A stretch of DNA of 64,000 nt, from NCBI GenBank assembly GCA_026315105.1, contig CM048755.1, positions 214,012,333-214,076,332 of the forward strand, given 5' to 3'. This document shows, piece by piece, positions 54,721 through 64,000 of the stretch. The position numbers and the translations under genes were made by a program. Positions within the stretch are counted from its first letter, which is position 1. Each line of letters starts with the position of its first letter. The DNA comes from Locusta migratoria. Its lineage: Eukaryota; Arthropoda; Insecta; Orthoptera; Acrididae. The notes under the pieces are model-generated. The model was not told the DNA's origin and searched no databases. It worked only from the letters and a program-made list of their open reading frames with translations.

Positions 54721-56949
54721 TGCTTCCCTTTCTTACCTCATGGATATTGTTTACTCAAATGCTGTTTTTAAGAAAAACTTGACTCAATTCTCAGTTTATA
54801 AGGATGTGACAACTTGTTTCTATTAGTTATTGATTCTTAAGTAAAGCTTATACGCTGCCCGAGAAAAATATTACACACCCAGAAAAGAAACATGAAACTA
54901 TTCGAAGGTTTCTTCTTTGAGAGTACCTGTCATGATATTTCAGATATTAAAATAGCATATGAAATTTACAAAGAACTTGGAGGTATGAACCCAAATAACA
55001 ATGTGACATTTCGGCATAGCTGCATTAAATGATTAAGCTTCCACAGAACTGTTGTATCTTATCCTAACCAACAACCTTTGTGACTGGTTATCATGGATAA
55101 TGGCACCGGTAAGGAGTTGGACGTCATATAGTATATTATTTTGGGGTAAGAGCTGAGAGTGTTGCTGGCCAAGAGCTTTTACTATCACATGAGAAGTAAC
55201 AGTTAAGGAAGTAGGATGTTTACGACCTACCATCATGACGTCCGATTTCCCATAATAACTGTCTGCTGTGACCTAAAGTCATGCCCAATCATTTACCACA
55301 CCAAGATGGAGGGATTAGTAACGCTAGACTGATTTCTTTGCAATGCTGCATCTGTAAAAAGACGCAGTGCCGACGTGTAACCTGTGAATCAATAACTTTT
55401 TGCAATATATGGAAGATCTTATCATGGCAGCAAAGGTCTGCCGAAACAGGTCAAAAATAAAGATTTTTGAAGCGATATTGGGCAAACGATTGTTTTAATT
55501 ATTATTACGATATCCACATACAATGGTCAGCCAGGAAGTACAGAACCGTTAATCATCGCTGAGAAAATGCGACGCCATTCATTAATAGTTCTTGCATCGC
55601 GGTCACGGCACTATTCAAAAGGAGGCCTTTGTGTTGTGGTGTTAACGGCATTCTATGCATGGGACGATGATTTTCTAGTACGATGCTGATTACTGCAGTG
55701 TGTCCATCACCTGCTTTCAGATGGTAGGCACGGGTCTGAAGCAGCTACGATGTGCTTTTCGTGCACAATATGGGCATCCTCCCTTGTGGCGGCGAAAAGG
55801 GGCTGACCGATCTCTTCATGACGAATACGTCTTGCCTCACATTGCATGTAGACAAACATTGGGTGACTGCCTAATCCAAATTCTCCACTAATATAGATAT
55901 CCATGATTCGAGAAGACAAAGAAATGAAGTGTCACAATGAGGCCTTTTTCAATCTCAGTTAGGGCTGATAACACCGTCTCATAGATACATCTCTGGTAGA
56001 TATTCCACATGCCACAAAGAACTGCAGCTGTAAACATTTAAATACTCTCTGCGGCTGACTGCGTGTACCTAGTTAGACTGACATGCCACCATGTATTCTG
56101 GATGATTCACATTCTTTGCCAGGCACTGTACAAAACAATATTTTTTCCTTTAAGCCAGTATCTGAATGGTGCTCAGACAAATACATATCATCAACCATTT
56201 AAATAATTTTCTAATTCATCTGAACATCTACGACGCGCCTAAAATTTGATTTTTCATTCCACAGATGCTGTTGTGAGACAAACTAATATTAATATGTTCT
56301 ATAAAACTCAAGAACGAAAGTAACTTTCGCTTGTGGTGTCACTGCTATTGAAATAGCTCTGTGAAACTTGGAACATACACAGTTGACCATTCAAAATGCA
56401 ACACCAAGAGGGACCCGAGATATTAAGGCCAAATGTTTTTGCTAGATAACACATACCGAAATCGCATTATTAACAATACAGTACCATGTGAAGTGAGGCT
56501 TATAATGAAATCAGTTGACGCCATTATTGGCTGTAACCTATACTGCATACCTCGACATTAAAACAGAGAGGCTCTGAATATGATATTTGGTTAAAGAAAC
56601 TCATGCTTCTTCCTCATATTTCAAAGTTGATCAGGTGCAGCAGCCAGTGGTGTACCTCGGGCCAGTCGTTCCATAATCATAGACCAGTTAGGCGAGATAT
56701 CAGGAGAACATGGAGGCCACAGTATTAATAGAATACGATGGGTGACGAAGATGCTTGAAGATAATCGCTGGCCCGTTAGTATACCAGCAATGCGTACTAA
56801 GAGGTTCCCATATTACCCCGAGCTATAATATCGATTGTAGGAGCAATATGGGGATGAGTGAGGCAATAATACAACCGTCTCTGACCACAGTGTCTTCAGA
56901 GTCAAATACGACCACTGTGGTGGCGCAAGCAGGATCGGGATTGAAATAA
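54721..56949. other. 2.2 kb, no gene recognised
   Basis: Stop-dense sequence. The last few hundred bases (from about 56750) may be decayed Tc1-like sequence in front of the SINE. No other feature supported. Confidence 0.35.
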
Positions 56950-57155
56950 AAAACGTTCAAATGTTTGTACATCTAAGGGACTTAACGACGTTGGTTATCA
57001 GTCCCTAGGCTTACAAACTACTCATACTAGCTTAAAGTAACTTACGCTAAGGACAACACAAACACCCATGCACGAGGGAGGACTTGAATCCCCGACGGCA
57101 AACAGCCGTGAGGACGCAGCAGGGCGCCTTAGGGCGCATGGCTATTCTGCCGCGG
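56950..57155 (-). mobile_element. F1 SINE
   Basis: Flanked by TCGGGATTGAAATAA (56935-56949) and GTCGGGATTGGAATAA (from 57156). Inserted in Tc1-like sequence. Confidence 0.9.
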
Positions 57156-57620
57156 GTCGGGATTGGAATAACATTGTTTTATCGGAGATTCCTGATTCTG
57201 TCTGCACTCCAAAACGGTCTGATTTGATTTTGCGCAAACATTAGTGAAAGTCTGTTGAACTTTTACCTTAAGCATCGCCATACAGATCGTGCACCCGGTA
57301 TTGTGGTTTGGGGTGGTATTGGATTCCACTCCCACACCTATTTCGTTTGCATTGCTGGTACACTTAACCAGTTAGTGGTACATCTCTGAAGTGTTGGAGC
57401 CATTTATCTTTCTAAACATTTGGAGTTTGCCGGCGACCTCATTTCAACGCCAGGATGTGCGACCACTCGTGGCATGCATTGTTGAAGATTCTTCGTCACC
57501 CATCTGTCCTGGCCTTCCTGTTCTTCCGATATCTTGCTTGTTAAAACGCACGGTTAATGTCTGCGGAACGCTGGCTGTAGAAAGAACTGCTACAGCGTAG
57601 TACAGAAGACATTTGAAATA
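57156..57620 (+). pseudogene. Tc1-like transposase, C-terminal half
   Basis: KHRHTDRAPGIVVWGGIGFH then VCIAGTLNQ, ISEVLEPFIFLNIWSLP and a broken second/third catalytic region SFQRQDVRPLVACIVEDSS (in intact relatives FQQDNARPHVA), then PGLPVLP for SPDLSPIE. The catalytic D of QQDNARPH survives as QRQDVRPL, but the third acidic site is lost. Frame changes occur near 57380. Different family from the N-terminal piece at 9017. Confidence 0.6.
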
Positions 57621-57907
57621 AATACGCAGTGCGATTTATAAAATCTATTCGAAATAAAAAAAAGGGATATCTTCTTAGAGTACGTGGCCGTTTCGCGCGG
57701 CTGTTATCAGTGAAGATCAGGATATTGTTGAATGCGTTGGTAAGTTGTATTGCTAACGTCCATATGTACCATTGAACAGTTTTCAGTGACAGAACGATAT
57801 GCCGTGGGATAAGAACTTCTTACCACCCTGGTTCTCAGCATGGAAGCATGTTGCGGATCATTCCCGTCTGCGTTGTTATCACAATTTATAAAGATCGATA
57901 TGAGGTG
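57621..57907. other. Spacer, nothing recognised
   Basis: No feature seen. Confidence 0.3.
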
Positions 57908-58123
57908 AAAGGAAACGATCTTATGGATTTTAGAGGGCGGAATATTCCCATCGAGGTTCGGCCGTCTAGTTTGAGTCTTTTTTACTCCCGCCACTTCAGC
58001 GATTTGCGTGTCGACTCTGATGAAAGTGATTATTGGTATAAACTCACAACACCCAGTCCTGGAATCGAACCCGGGACCCTTGCATTACGTCAGCGCCGCT
58101 GCCACTTAGCTATGGAGGCGGAC
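57908..58123 (-). mobile_element. tRNA-derived SINE, family F2
   Basis: Minus strand begins GTCCGCCTCCATAGCTAAGT (A-box-like), B box GGTTCGATTCC, GGACTGGGTGTTGTGAG, CGCAAATCGCTGAAGTGGC, and ends ATCCATAAGATCGTTTCC. Second copy at 60439. Confidence 0.8.
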
Positions 58124-59052
58124 ACTAAATTATGTTACACAATGGATTAAATGTGCTATTCTTTAAATTCTCTCCCAGAAGTCCTGTTTGTCTTACTCCA
58201 CTGATAAAACCAGGGTCATTTGTTACTCGTCATTGTATCTCCAGTTCTACACCACCCAGACCCAAGTCCGGTGAACAAGACAACAACCGTATTTTCGGTA
58301 AGATAAAACTGCACAATTCCTCGTTACTTCCTTCCGTCATTACGTTCTGCCTTATCTTCGACGTTAAGTACAAGGTCGGAAGTTGTTGTCTTGTGGGGAA
58401 TACATAAAACATTTGAAGCCTAAGTACGGCACAAGAATGTGTCTAATTTTCCTTATAATACATACTCCTAAGGAGGGCGATAAAATGAAGGTGATAATCT
58501 CTGGTATCATCACCTCGAACTAACCAGACTGGTCGCCGACTTGCGTGTCCACAGAGCCTCGCAATATTTTGCGCGGGTTAGGCAAACTACTGTAATAGCC
58601 TACTACTAACGTAGTGTCACGGACTCTTCCTGCTGAGGTCGCCAAACAAATTTCGTGCAAGTTTTGACGTTTTGAGGTTACTGCCTCTTCGACGTGCACG
58701 CAACCCGTACTAGGGACTCGTGCACCGTTTCGCTTCTAATAAACTTGTTTCTTTCGACAGGGCAACCCTGTAACAGTACCTGTTCTGAAAATTCTTTGCG
58801 TCATCAGTGAATCGCTGATATCTTAATAGGAATAACTACACCAGGTAATCATTCCTCTGTATCTGTTAAACGGACACAGCTGACATGTATACTTGGCGTA
58901 TCATAATAATATGTCACCAGAAGTGAAAACACTAAATGTTTTCAGTGGTCTACGTTGTTTTTACTATCATGCAACTAGAGAATATTTCGTTATTTGAGCT
59001 TTTGTTCTTTACGGGATCCGTTTGTGATATATTCTGCGTTTCCTTATTCTGT
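58124..59052. other. No gene recognised
   Basis: Spacer with no supported feature. Confidence 0.3.
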
Positions 59053-59248
59053 TCCAAATGTTCAAATGTTTGTAAAGCTAAGAGACCGAACTGCTTAGGT
59101 AATCGGTTCCAAGATATACAAACTACTTAAACTTATGCTGTAAACAACACACACACCCAAGCCCAAGGGAGGACTCGAACCTCCGATAGAGAGCGGCCGT
59201 GCAATCCGTGTCAAGGCGCCTTAGACTGCAAGCCCATTCCCGTGCGGC
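59053..59248 (-). mobile_element. F1 SINE, diverged
   Basis: CAAATGTTCAAATGTTTGTA at left, B box complement GGACTCGAACC, head end CATTCCCGTGCGGC at right. Duplication not clear. Confidence 0.85.
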
Positions 59249-60281
59249 AAATTTTTTCATTACAGTTTTCTGATTTAGGTTCTTTTTATTGACTTTCGAC
59301 AAATTTAAGGTCACTCTTTATTAACTTTGACAGGGAAACGTAGTGATCTTCAAATTCTGTGCAAACTTCCGTCGATTGCACGTGTAGCCACTATACTTCA
59401 GTGAGAAGGTTAAATGTTACGCAGTTTGAAATTCCAAAAATGCATAGAAATTCGGATCATTGATTAGAAGACTTCATAATAGAAAAAAGAGTGATAGTAT
59501 ATGGTTTTGCGTGAAACTTTTCTCGAGGGATAAACGGAAATCATCTTCAGTTTCTAGAGAAGATTATCTTCAGCGCTTCATAGTAGGCGTAATATATTAT
59601 ACACTGCGGTGACAGTACTGAAAAGACTTGCACGGGCAGCACAAATGGCGTTGTTGAACTGTGGTGACTGCGGGGTGTTGGGTCTTTGAAAGGGTGTTGC
59701 CGTTTTATTCATACATTCGTCAAAGTTGTCATTTTAGACAGCGTTTAAAAAGATATAGGAGTGCCTGTTTAGAAGAGTTTGACTATGGAAGACCAGTGCG
59801 CCCAATGTGAAAGTGACCTTGAAACAATTCTATTTAGCGATATTAAATGAGTTGCGACGGTTAAGCTTTACTTTGAGTAAAGATGACTATGAACTGTTTC
59901 GATCTGAATTGTAGCTTTTTAGTATATCAATACCAATTTAATTACATGGATAGTCGAAAGTATCGTCTAAAATCATTCAATATATAATAATAAATTTCTC
60001 AAAATTGCTGAATCTACAGCTCGACAAAGATATGACAGTACGTGTGCAATTTTTATTCTCTACTGACCTACAACGCTGTCATTTGGCTTGTGTGATTTTC
60101 GGAGGCTTAACGAATTTTTACCAGTGAATTGAACAGAAAAATTAACACTTTATGGAATGTAGAAAAAATTTATATTAAATGGGTTCGCATACCGTAAAGC
60201 ATGGAATGGGGGGTCGACAAAGATACGCAACAACACCAAACAGTGAATAGAAAGTAAATGCATCTAATGTACCTAATGCAC
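59249..60281. other. 1 kb, no gene recognised
   Basis: AT-rich. Nothing supported. Confidence 0.35.
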
Positions 60282-60438
60282 GCCGCGCGGAAATGGACGT
60301 GCGGTCTGGAGCGCCACGTTACGGATAGAACGGCCGTTCGCGTCTGCATTTACATCTACATGGATACTCTACAAGTCACGTTGAAGTTCATAGTAGAGGG
60401 TTCATCGTACCACTTTTGATATTTCTCTTTAGTTCCGT

Positions 60439-60682
60439 CCGCCTCCGTAGTCCAGTGGACAGCGTGGTTGGTTGCCACGCAGGGGGCCCGGGTTCGATTC
60501 CCGGTCGGGTAGGAGGTTTTCTCCACTCGGGGACTGGGTGTTGTGTCGTCCTCATCATCATTCCAGCATCATTGACATGCAAGTCGCCGAAGTGGCGTCA
60601 GATAAAGAGACTTGCACCAGGCAGGCTGAACACGATCGCAGTTGGGGTCTAACGGTCATAAATGCCACACGATCATCATCAT
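60439..60682 (+). mobile_element. tRNA-derived SINE, family F2
   Basis: Flanked by CTTTAGTTCCGT (60427-60438 and 60683-60694). CGCCTCCGTAGTCCAGTGG head, B box GGTTCGATTCC, CTGGGTGTTGTGTCGTCC and CAAGTCGCCGAAGTGGCGTC body, and (ATC)n-like end. Inside the LINE. Confidence 0.92.
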
Positions 60683-60725
60683 CTTTAGTTCCGTTCTCTA
60701 ATAGCTCGCGGGGAAAAAGGAACAC

Positions 60726-61040
60726 CTAAATCTTTCTGATTTCTCTTATTTTATTATGATGATCGTGTCTTCCTATGTTGGTCGGTGCTAATAATATCCT
60801 TTCGCATTCGGGAGAGAAAGTTGGTGAGACACATTTAACAAACAGATCTCGCCGCAACAAATAACGCCTTTCTTTTAATGATTTCCATCCCAACTCGTGC
60901 ATAATTTCCGTGACACTCTCTCCCCTATGTCGCGATAATACAAAACGAGTTGCCCTTCTCTGAACTTTCTCTAAATCGTCAGTCAGTCCCACCTGTTGTG
61001 GATCCCACAATGCGCAGCAATACTCCAAAATAGGACACAC
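60726..61040 (-). pseudogene. LINE RT C-terminal domain
   Basis: CPILEYCCALWDPQQVGLTD, then QRRATRFVLSRHRGESVTEI, LGWKSLKERRYLLRRDLF, NIGRHDHHNKIREIRKI. This is the conserved C-terminal block of the CR1/Jockey-like family, open for about 100 codons with the genuine end close to 60726. RT catalytic motifs are not included, so the copy is non-functional. Confidence 0.75.
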
Positions 61041-61275
61041 GAGTGCAGTTTCTTTAGTAGTACTGTTGCATCTTCTAAGTCCTGACTCATGAAACGTAGT
61101 CTTTGGTTCGCTTTCCCTACAATATTTTCTATGTGCGTCGGAGGCCCGAGTCCTCCCTCTAGTCGCATGATAGTGTGTGTTGCCCTTAGTAGAAGTTAGT
61201 TCAGGTCGTTTGTTAGTCCAGGGACCGATGACCTAAGACGTTTGGTCCTTTAGGTCTACAAACAATCTTTGAAAC

Positions 61276-62138
61276 AAACTTCGTTTGTAGCAGACGGCGA
61301 GTAGCAATACTATGTGTTCCATTGCTGAGTTTCCGCTAGGCTGACGAAGGCACGAACTGAACTAAGAACTCGACAGCGAAGTCCTTCATCGAAGTTCGTG
61401 GGGAGGGGCGGCGGCTCGTGCTCTGGCGATCATAGGGAGACGGGGACCTGTCTCTCGTAATTGGCGTGTTACGCTTCACTAGCGCGGTCGGCGGTGCTCG
61501 CTGCAGTCCTCCACTGTGGCTGCGGTCACGAGGCCTGGCGCGCTTTATGAATGCCTGTGCAGATGTCATTCCGAGTGATGCTCTCACAGTAGCCATTTTA
61601 GGCCGCCATTAACGAGACCGTTCGTGACAATCATTGTCAGTGATGAGTACTACTGCGGTGTACAGTTATGTCTTTCGTAGCGAATGCCTACTACTTACAA
61701 GTGACCGTGTGCCGATGAAGACTTAGCACCTAGTGAATATTGCAAATTAACGTAGCGGTCCTCTAGTGACCCTTATTACTTTCCATTGAGAATCCGATAA
61801 TTCATGACATCTTATCCTAATGATCTCAGTTATCGTAATAAGGGACACAACGAATAGAAGTGTGTTCGTACGATAGGCGCTGAAATCCATATTTGTTTGG
61901 AACGGAGCACGGCAGTGTAGTGGTTAAAGTTATTAAGTCTGATCTCTGTTTAGTGAGTCTCTAACATTCGTCCAGTCACTCGTGTTGATCTTTTCCAAAG
62001 CTTTACAAGACAAAGTGAAGAAAATTCTAAGATGTTTATTGGATTAAGATAAAAGCTAATGAAAGTCTCTCCCGTTCATGAGAGAACCCATAACGGTCAC
62101 CGTGCAAGATTATATGACACGTTTTTCAATTAGTGTTA
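61276..62138. other. No gene recognised; GC-rich patch at 61340-61610
   Basis: The patch has many CpG, a GGGGAGGGGCGGCGG tract at 61400 and two GCCAT motifs (61593, 61606; PHO/YY1-like) at its AT-rich edge. It may be a promoter. No exon shown. Confidence 0.3.
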
Positions 62139-62151
62139 TTGCTTCTTATGG

Positions 62152-62350
62152 GCCTGCCGCGGTGGCCGAGCGATCTGTGGTGCGCCAGACACGGTCTGCA
62201 CGGCCTCTACGGTCGGGGGTTCGAATCCCCCCTCGGGCATGGATATTTGTGCCGTCCTTAGTATTAGGTGGTTCATAAGTAGTTTGTAAGTTTAGGGACT
62301 GATGACCATGTAGTTAAGTCCCATAACCTCTACAAACATTTGCACATTTT
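62152..62350 (+). mobile_element. F1 SINE
   Basis: Flanked by TTGCTTCTTATGG (62139-62151) and TTGCTTCTTGTGG (62351-62363). Near consensus. Confidence 0.94.
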
Positions 62351-62363
62351 TTGCTTCTTGTGG

Positions 62364-62756
62364 TATAAGAAAGTATATCCTCATTCGTCTCGTCAGTAGG
62401 ACTAGCCCGGTTACCCACAAGGTTTAAGGCGCTGTATGCCTGCCGTGGTTCGAAACGCCTGGTTATGGATTCTAGCAAGAATACTGGGCTGATTCATAAG
62501 TTCCGCTCCACTCACACGACTCGCAAACATATAGAAAACTTTCGCACCCTTTCACATTGATAACACCATACGCAGGCAATTTGGGGACACAGCCTTATTG
62601 CCGGAGGTTAGTAGGGTAGCGACAGGAAGGGAATACGGTTAGCCCTTAAATTAGCATGCCAAAATCCATAGCAACATTATCGTCTCCGCATCGATGCGGT
62701 ATAAAAGCAAAAGGAAAGGAATATCGGTGCAGTCAGTAAACTTGAGAGTTGTTGTG
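62364..62756. other. No gene recognised
   Basis: Spacer. Nothing supported. Confidence 0.3.
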
Positions 62757-62768
62757 CTCGTATTATTA

Positions 62769-63162
62769 AAATGTTTGTAAATCTATCGGACTCATCTGCG
62801 TGGTGATTAGTCCGTAGCTTACAAAATACTTAAACTAATGTAAACTAACCTAAGAACAACACATACACGCATGCCCAAGAGGGGGGGGGGGGACTCGAAC
62901 CCAGCGGTCTAAAGCATCTCGCTGTGGAGCGCGCTGTTGCTCGCCGTGGAGATTCGATTCCTCCCTGAGGCATGGGTGTGTGTGTGGTCCTTAGGTTATT
63001 TTACCTAGGTTTAAGTAGTTTATAAGCTACGGACTGATGACCACGCAGTTTGGTCCGATAGATTTACAAACATTTGAACATTTTTGACTCGAACCCCCGA
63101 CGGCGATCGACCGCGCGCACCGCAGCACGGCGCCCCAGTACGCACGGCCAATCCGCCGCGGC
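62769..63162 (-). mobile_element. F1 SINE split by another F1 SINE
   Basis: Outer copy flanked by CTCGTATTATTA (62757-62768 and 63163-63174). Parts 62769-62902 and 63086-63162. A run of 12 G at 62881-62892 lies where the consensus has a short G run. Confidence 0.9.
62903..63085 (+). mobile_element. F1 SINE inside an F1 SINE, 5' truncated
   Basis: Begins AGCGGTCTAAAGC (first bases of the head missing) and ends AACATTTTT. Flanked by GACTCGAACCC (62892-62902 and 63086-63096), the B-box complement of the outer copy. Confidence 0.92.
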
Positions 63163-63299
63163 CTCGTATTATTATGATTATTATCAGTATTATAACTAGG
63201 TAACCGATCACTGCCTTTGCTTAAATTCTAAGTTTTGATTTGTTTTCAGAGACCCGTTTGACGATTGCGGAAGTTGTTGCGAACGTTCCTCTAGCGAAA

Positions 63300-63484
63300 T
63301 CAAATGTTCAAATGTTTGTACACCTATTGTACTGCTAGGTCATCAGTCCCTAGACTTACAAACCACTAAAACTAGTAACTTAAAACAAGGACAATACACA
63401 CACACACACATGCCAGAGGCAGGACTCGAAACCCCGGCGAAAACGCCGCCCAGTCAGTAAGATGACGCCATAGACCACGCGGCT
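63300..63484 (-). mobile_element. F1 SINE, diverged
   Basis: AAATGTTCAAATGTTTGTAC at left, B box complement GGACTCGAAACC, head end GACCACGCGGC. Weak flanking match (AGCGAAATC / AGCAAACAC). Confidence 0.85.
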
Positions 63485-63544
63485 TAGCAAACACATTCAA
63501 TATTTGTCTTGTAGGGAGGTCATTCTGGACAGTAAATATTATTG

Positions 63545-63969
63545 CATAAAATGCATTTTTAAAACCATCGGCTGTTTATTACAAACCTTATATATCTACC
63601 AGTTTAGGTCAATAGGCCATCTTCATAGATAAAAAAGTTTTACAACTGAATGATATAATGCATCAAATAAAATACACATAGTTGAGATAAATAGAAGTCA
63701 GTATAATTAAAGATGTTAAAAATACAGTGGTCATCTTAGATAAAGCCTATCAGTCCACAAAACATAAAAGGTAAGAACTCCTTTTTGTCTCAACTAGATA
63801 TATTTTATTTACTGCATTTTACCATTCAGTTTTAACACCTTTTTATCTACGAAGATGGTCTATTGACCGAAACTGGTTGATATATAAGGTTTTTAATAAA
63901 CTGCCGATGGTTTTAAAAATGTGTTTTATGAAATATATTACGGCTGTTGACACTCGCCTCACCAAAGCA
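63545..63969 (+). mobile_element. Palindromic element P6 with ribozyme-like cores
   Basis: Flanked by TAAATATTATTG (63533-63544 and 63970-63981). Arms about 63545-63680 and 63800-63930 (AAAACCATCGGC and GCCGATGGTTTT near the ends), then a tail of about 37 nt. Cores on minus 63626-63603 and plus 63850-63873 read (T/C)GAAGA, T, GGTC-TATT-GACC, GAAAC. The first C of CTGANGA is lost in both arms. Confidence 0.65.
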
Positions 63970-63981
63970 TAAATATTATTG

Positions 63982-64000
63982 GTTTCAACCACTGTAAAAA
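63982..64000. other. Right edge, nothing recognised
   Basis: Too short to judge. Confidence 0.3.

Larger units (their letters stand above)
60345..61130 (-). mobile_element. CR1/Jockey-like LINE 3' part, 5' truncated
   Basis: The 3' end (complement TTTACATCTACATGGATAC) is at 60345 and the RT C-terminus upstream. An F2 SINE interrupts it at 60439-60682. It inserted into an F1 SINE. Confidence 0.8.
60282..61275 (+). mobile_element. F1 SINE split by a LINE
   Basis: Head 60282-60344 (GCCGCGCGGAAATGGACGTG...CGTTCGCGTC). It resumes near 61131 with GTCGGAGGCCCGAGTCC (B box) and runs to CTACAAACAATC. The LINE between them ends in its 3' terminus at the left border. The short repeat GCGTC is at both joins. 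Confidence 0.8.

Noticed and set aside
1..64000. CRISPR array or bacterial operon structure
   Set aside because: No regularly spaced repeats, and the element content is clearly eukaryotic.

Overview
The window reads as intergenic or deep-intronic DNA from a large, repeat-filled arthropod genome. It is most likely an orthopteran insect of the grasshopper/locust (Schistocerca-like) type. That guess rests on one very abundant tRNA-derived SINE (called F1 here) with a head like the class II tRNA-Leu/Ser fold and a tail ending in CAAACATTTGAACATTTT, on the company of CR1/Jockey-like, RNase-H-bearing and RTE-like LINEs, and on AT-rich sequence with long (CA)n and (AT)n arrays. I found no host protein gene that I can support. 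Every recognisable coding stretch belongs to a mobile element and is broken.

Layout, left to right. 1-5200: an internally deleted LTR retroelement (gag fused to an integrase remnant between near-identical 139-bp repeats), a palindromic element, a 5S-rRNA-derived SINE and a tRNA SINE. 5700-9150: a pseudogene of an uncharacterised multi-copy arthropod protein family, an almost full-length dead mariner, and a Tc1-like fragment. 9165-15830: two LINE copies in opposite orientation, the second split by a SINE that is itself split by a 2.4-kb piggyBac. 17044-19300: one SINE split by an RNase-H LINE and by a palindromic element that carries two further SINEs, one of them 5S-derived. 20-34 kb: scattered SINEs, LINE, mariner, Tc1 and Helitron pieces and microsatellites. 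34.9-37.4 kb: tandem units of a third tRNA-like repeat, interrupted by a palindromic element, a SINE with a duplicated B-box region and a long-arm foldback element. 37.7-38 kb: a GC-rich island that looks promoter-like. 38-50 kb: three Helitron copies, one with a helicase remnant, RTE-like RT fragments and a palindromic element. 50-64 kb: many SINEs (two SINE-in-SINE insertions), a foldback element with tRNA-like arms, a Tc1 remnant, a LINE inserted in a SINE and a last palindromic element.

The most interesting pattern is a set of five palindromic elements (4224-4424, 17996-19226, 35136-35663, 41267-41731, 63545-63969) plus a single-arm copy near 24.1 kb. They differ in sequence but share one plan: inverted arms, a 35-75-nt asymmetric tail, a 12-13-bp target-site duplication, and in each arm a core resembling the hammerhead ribozyme (CTGANGA, a short hairpin, then GAAA). 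This fits non-autonomous Penelope-like retroelements or a related ribozyme-bearing class. The core carries one extra nucleotide relative to the textbook hammerhead, so this remains a hypothesis.

Target-site duplications give a clear order of events in several nests. All identifications were made by eye from the sequence and from memory of the families. Boundaries without a duplication are approximate.
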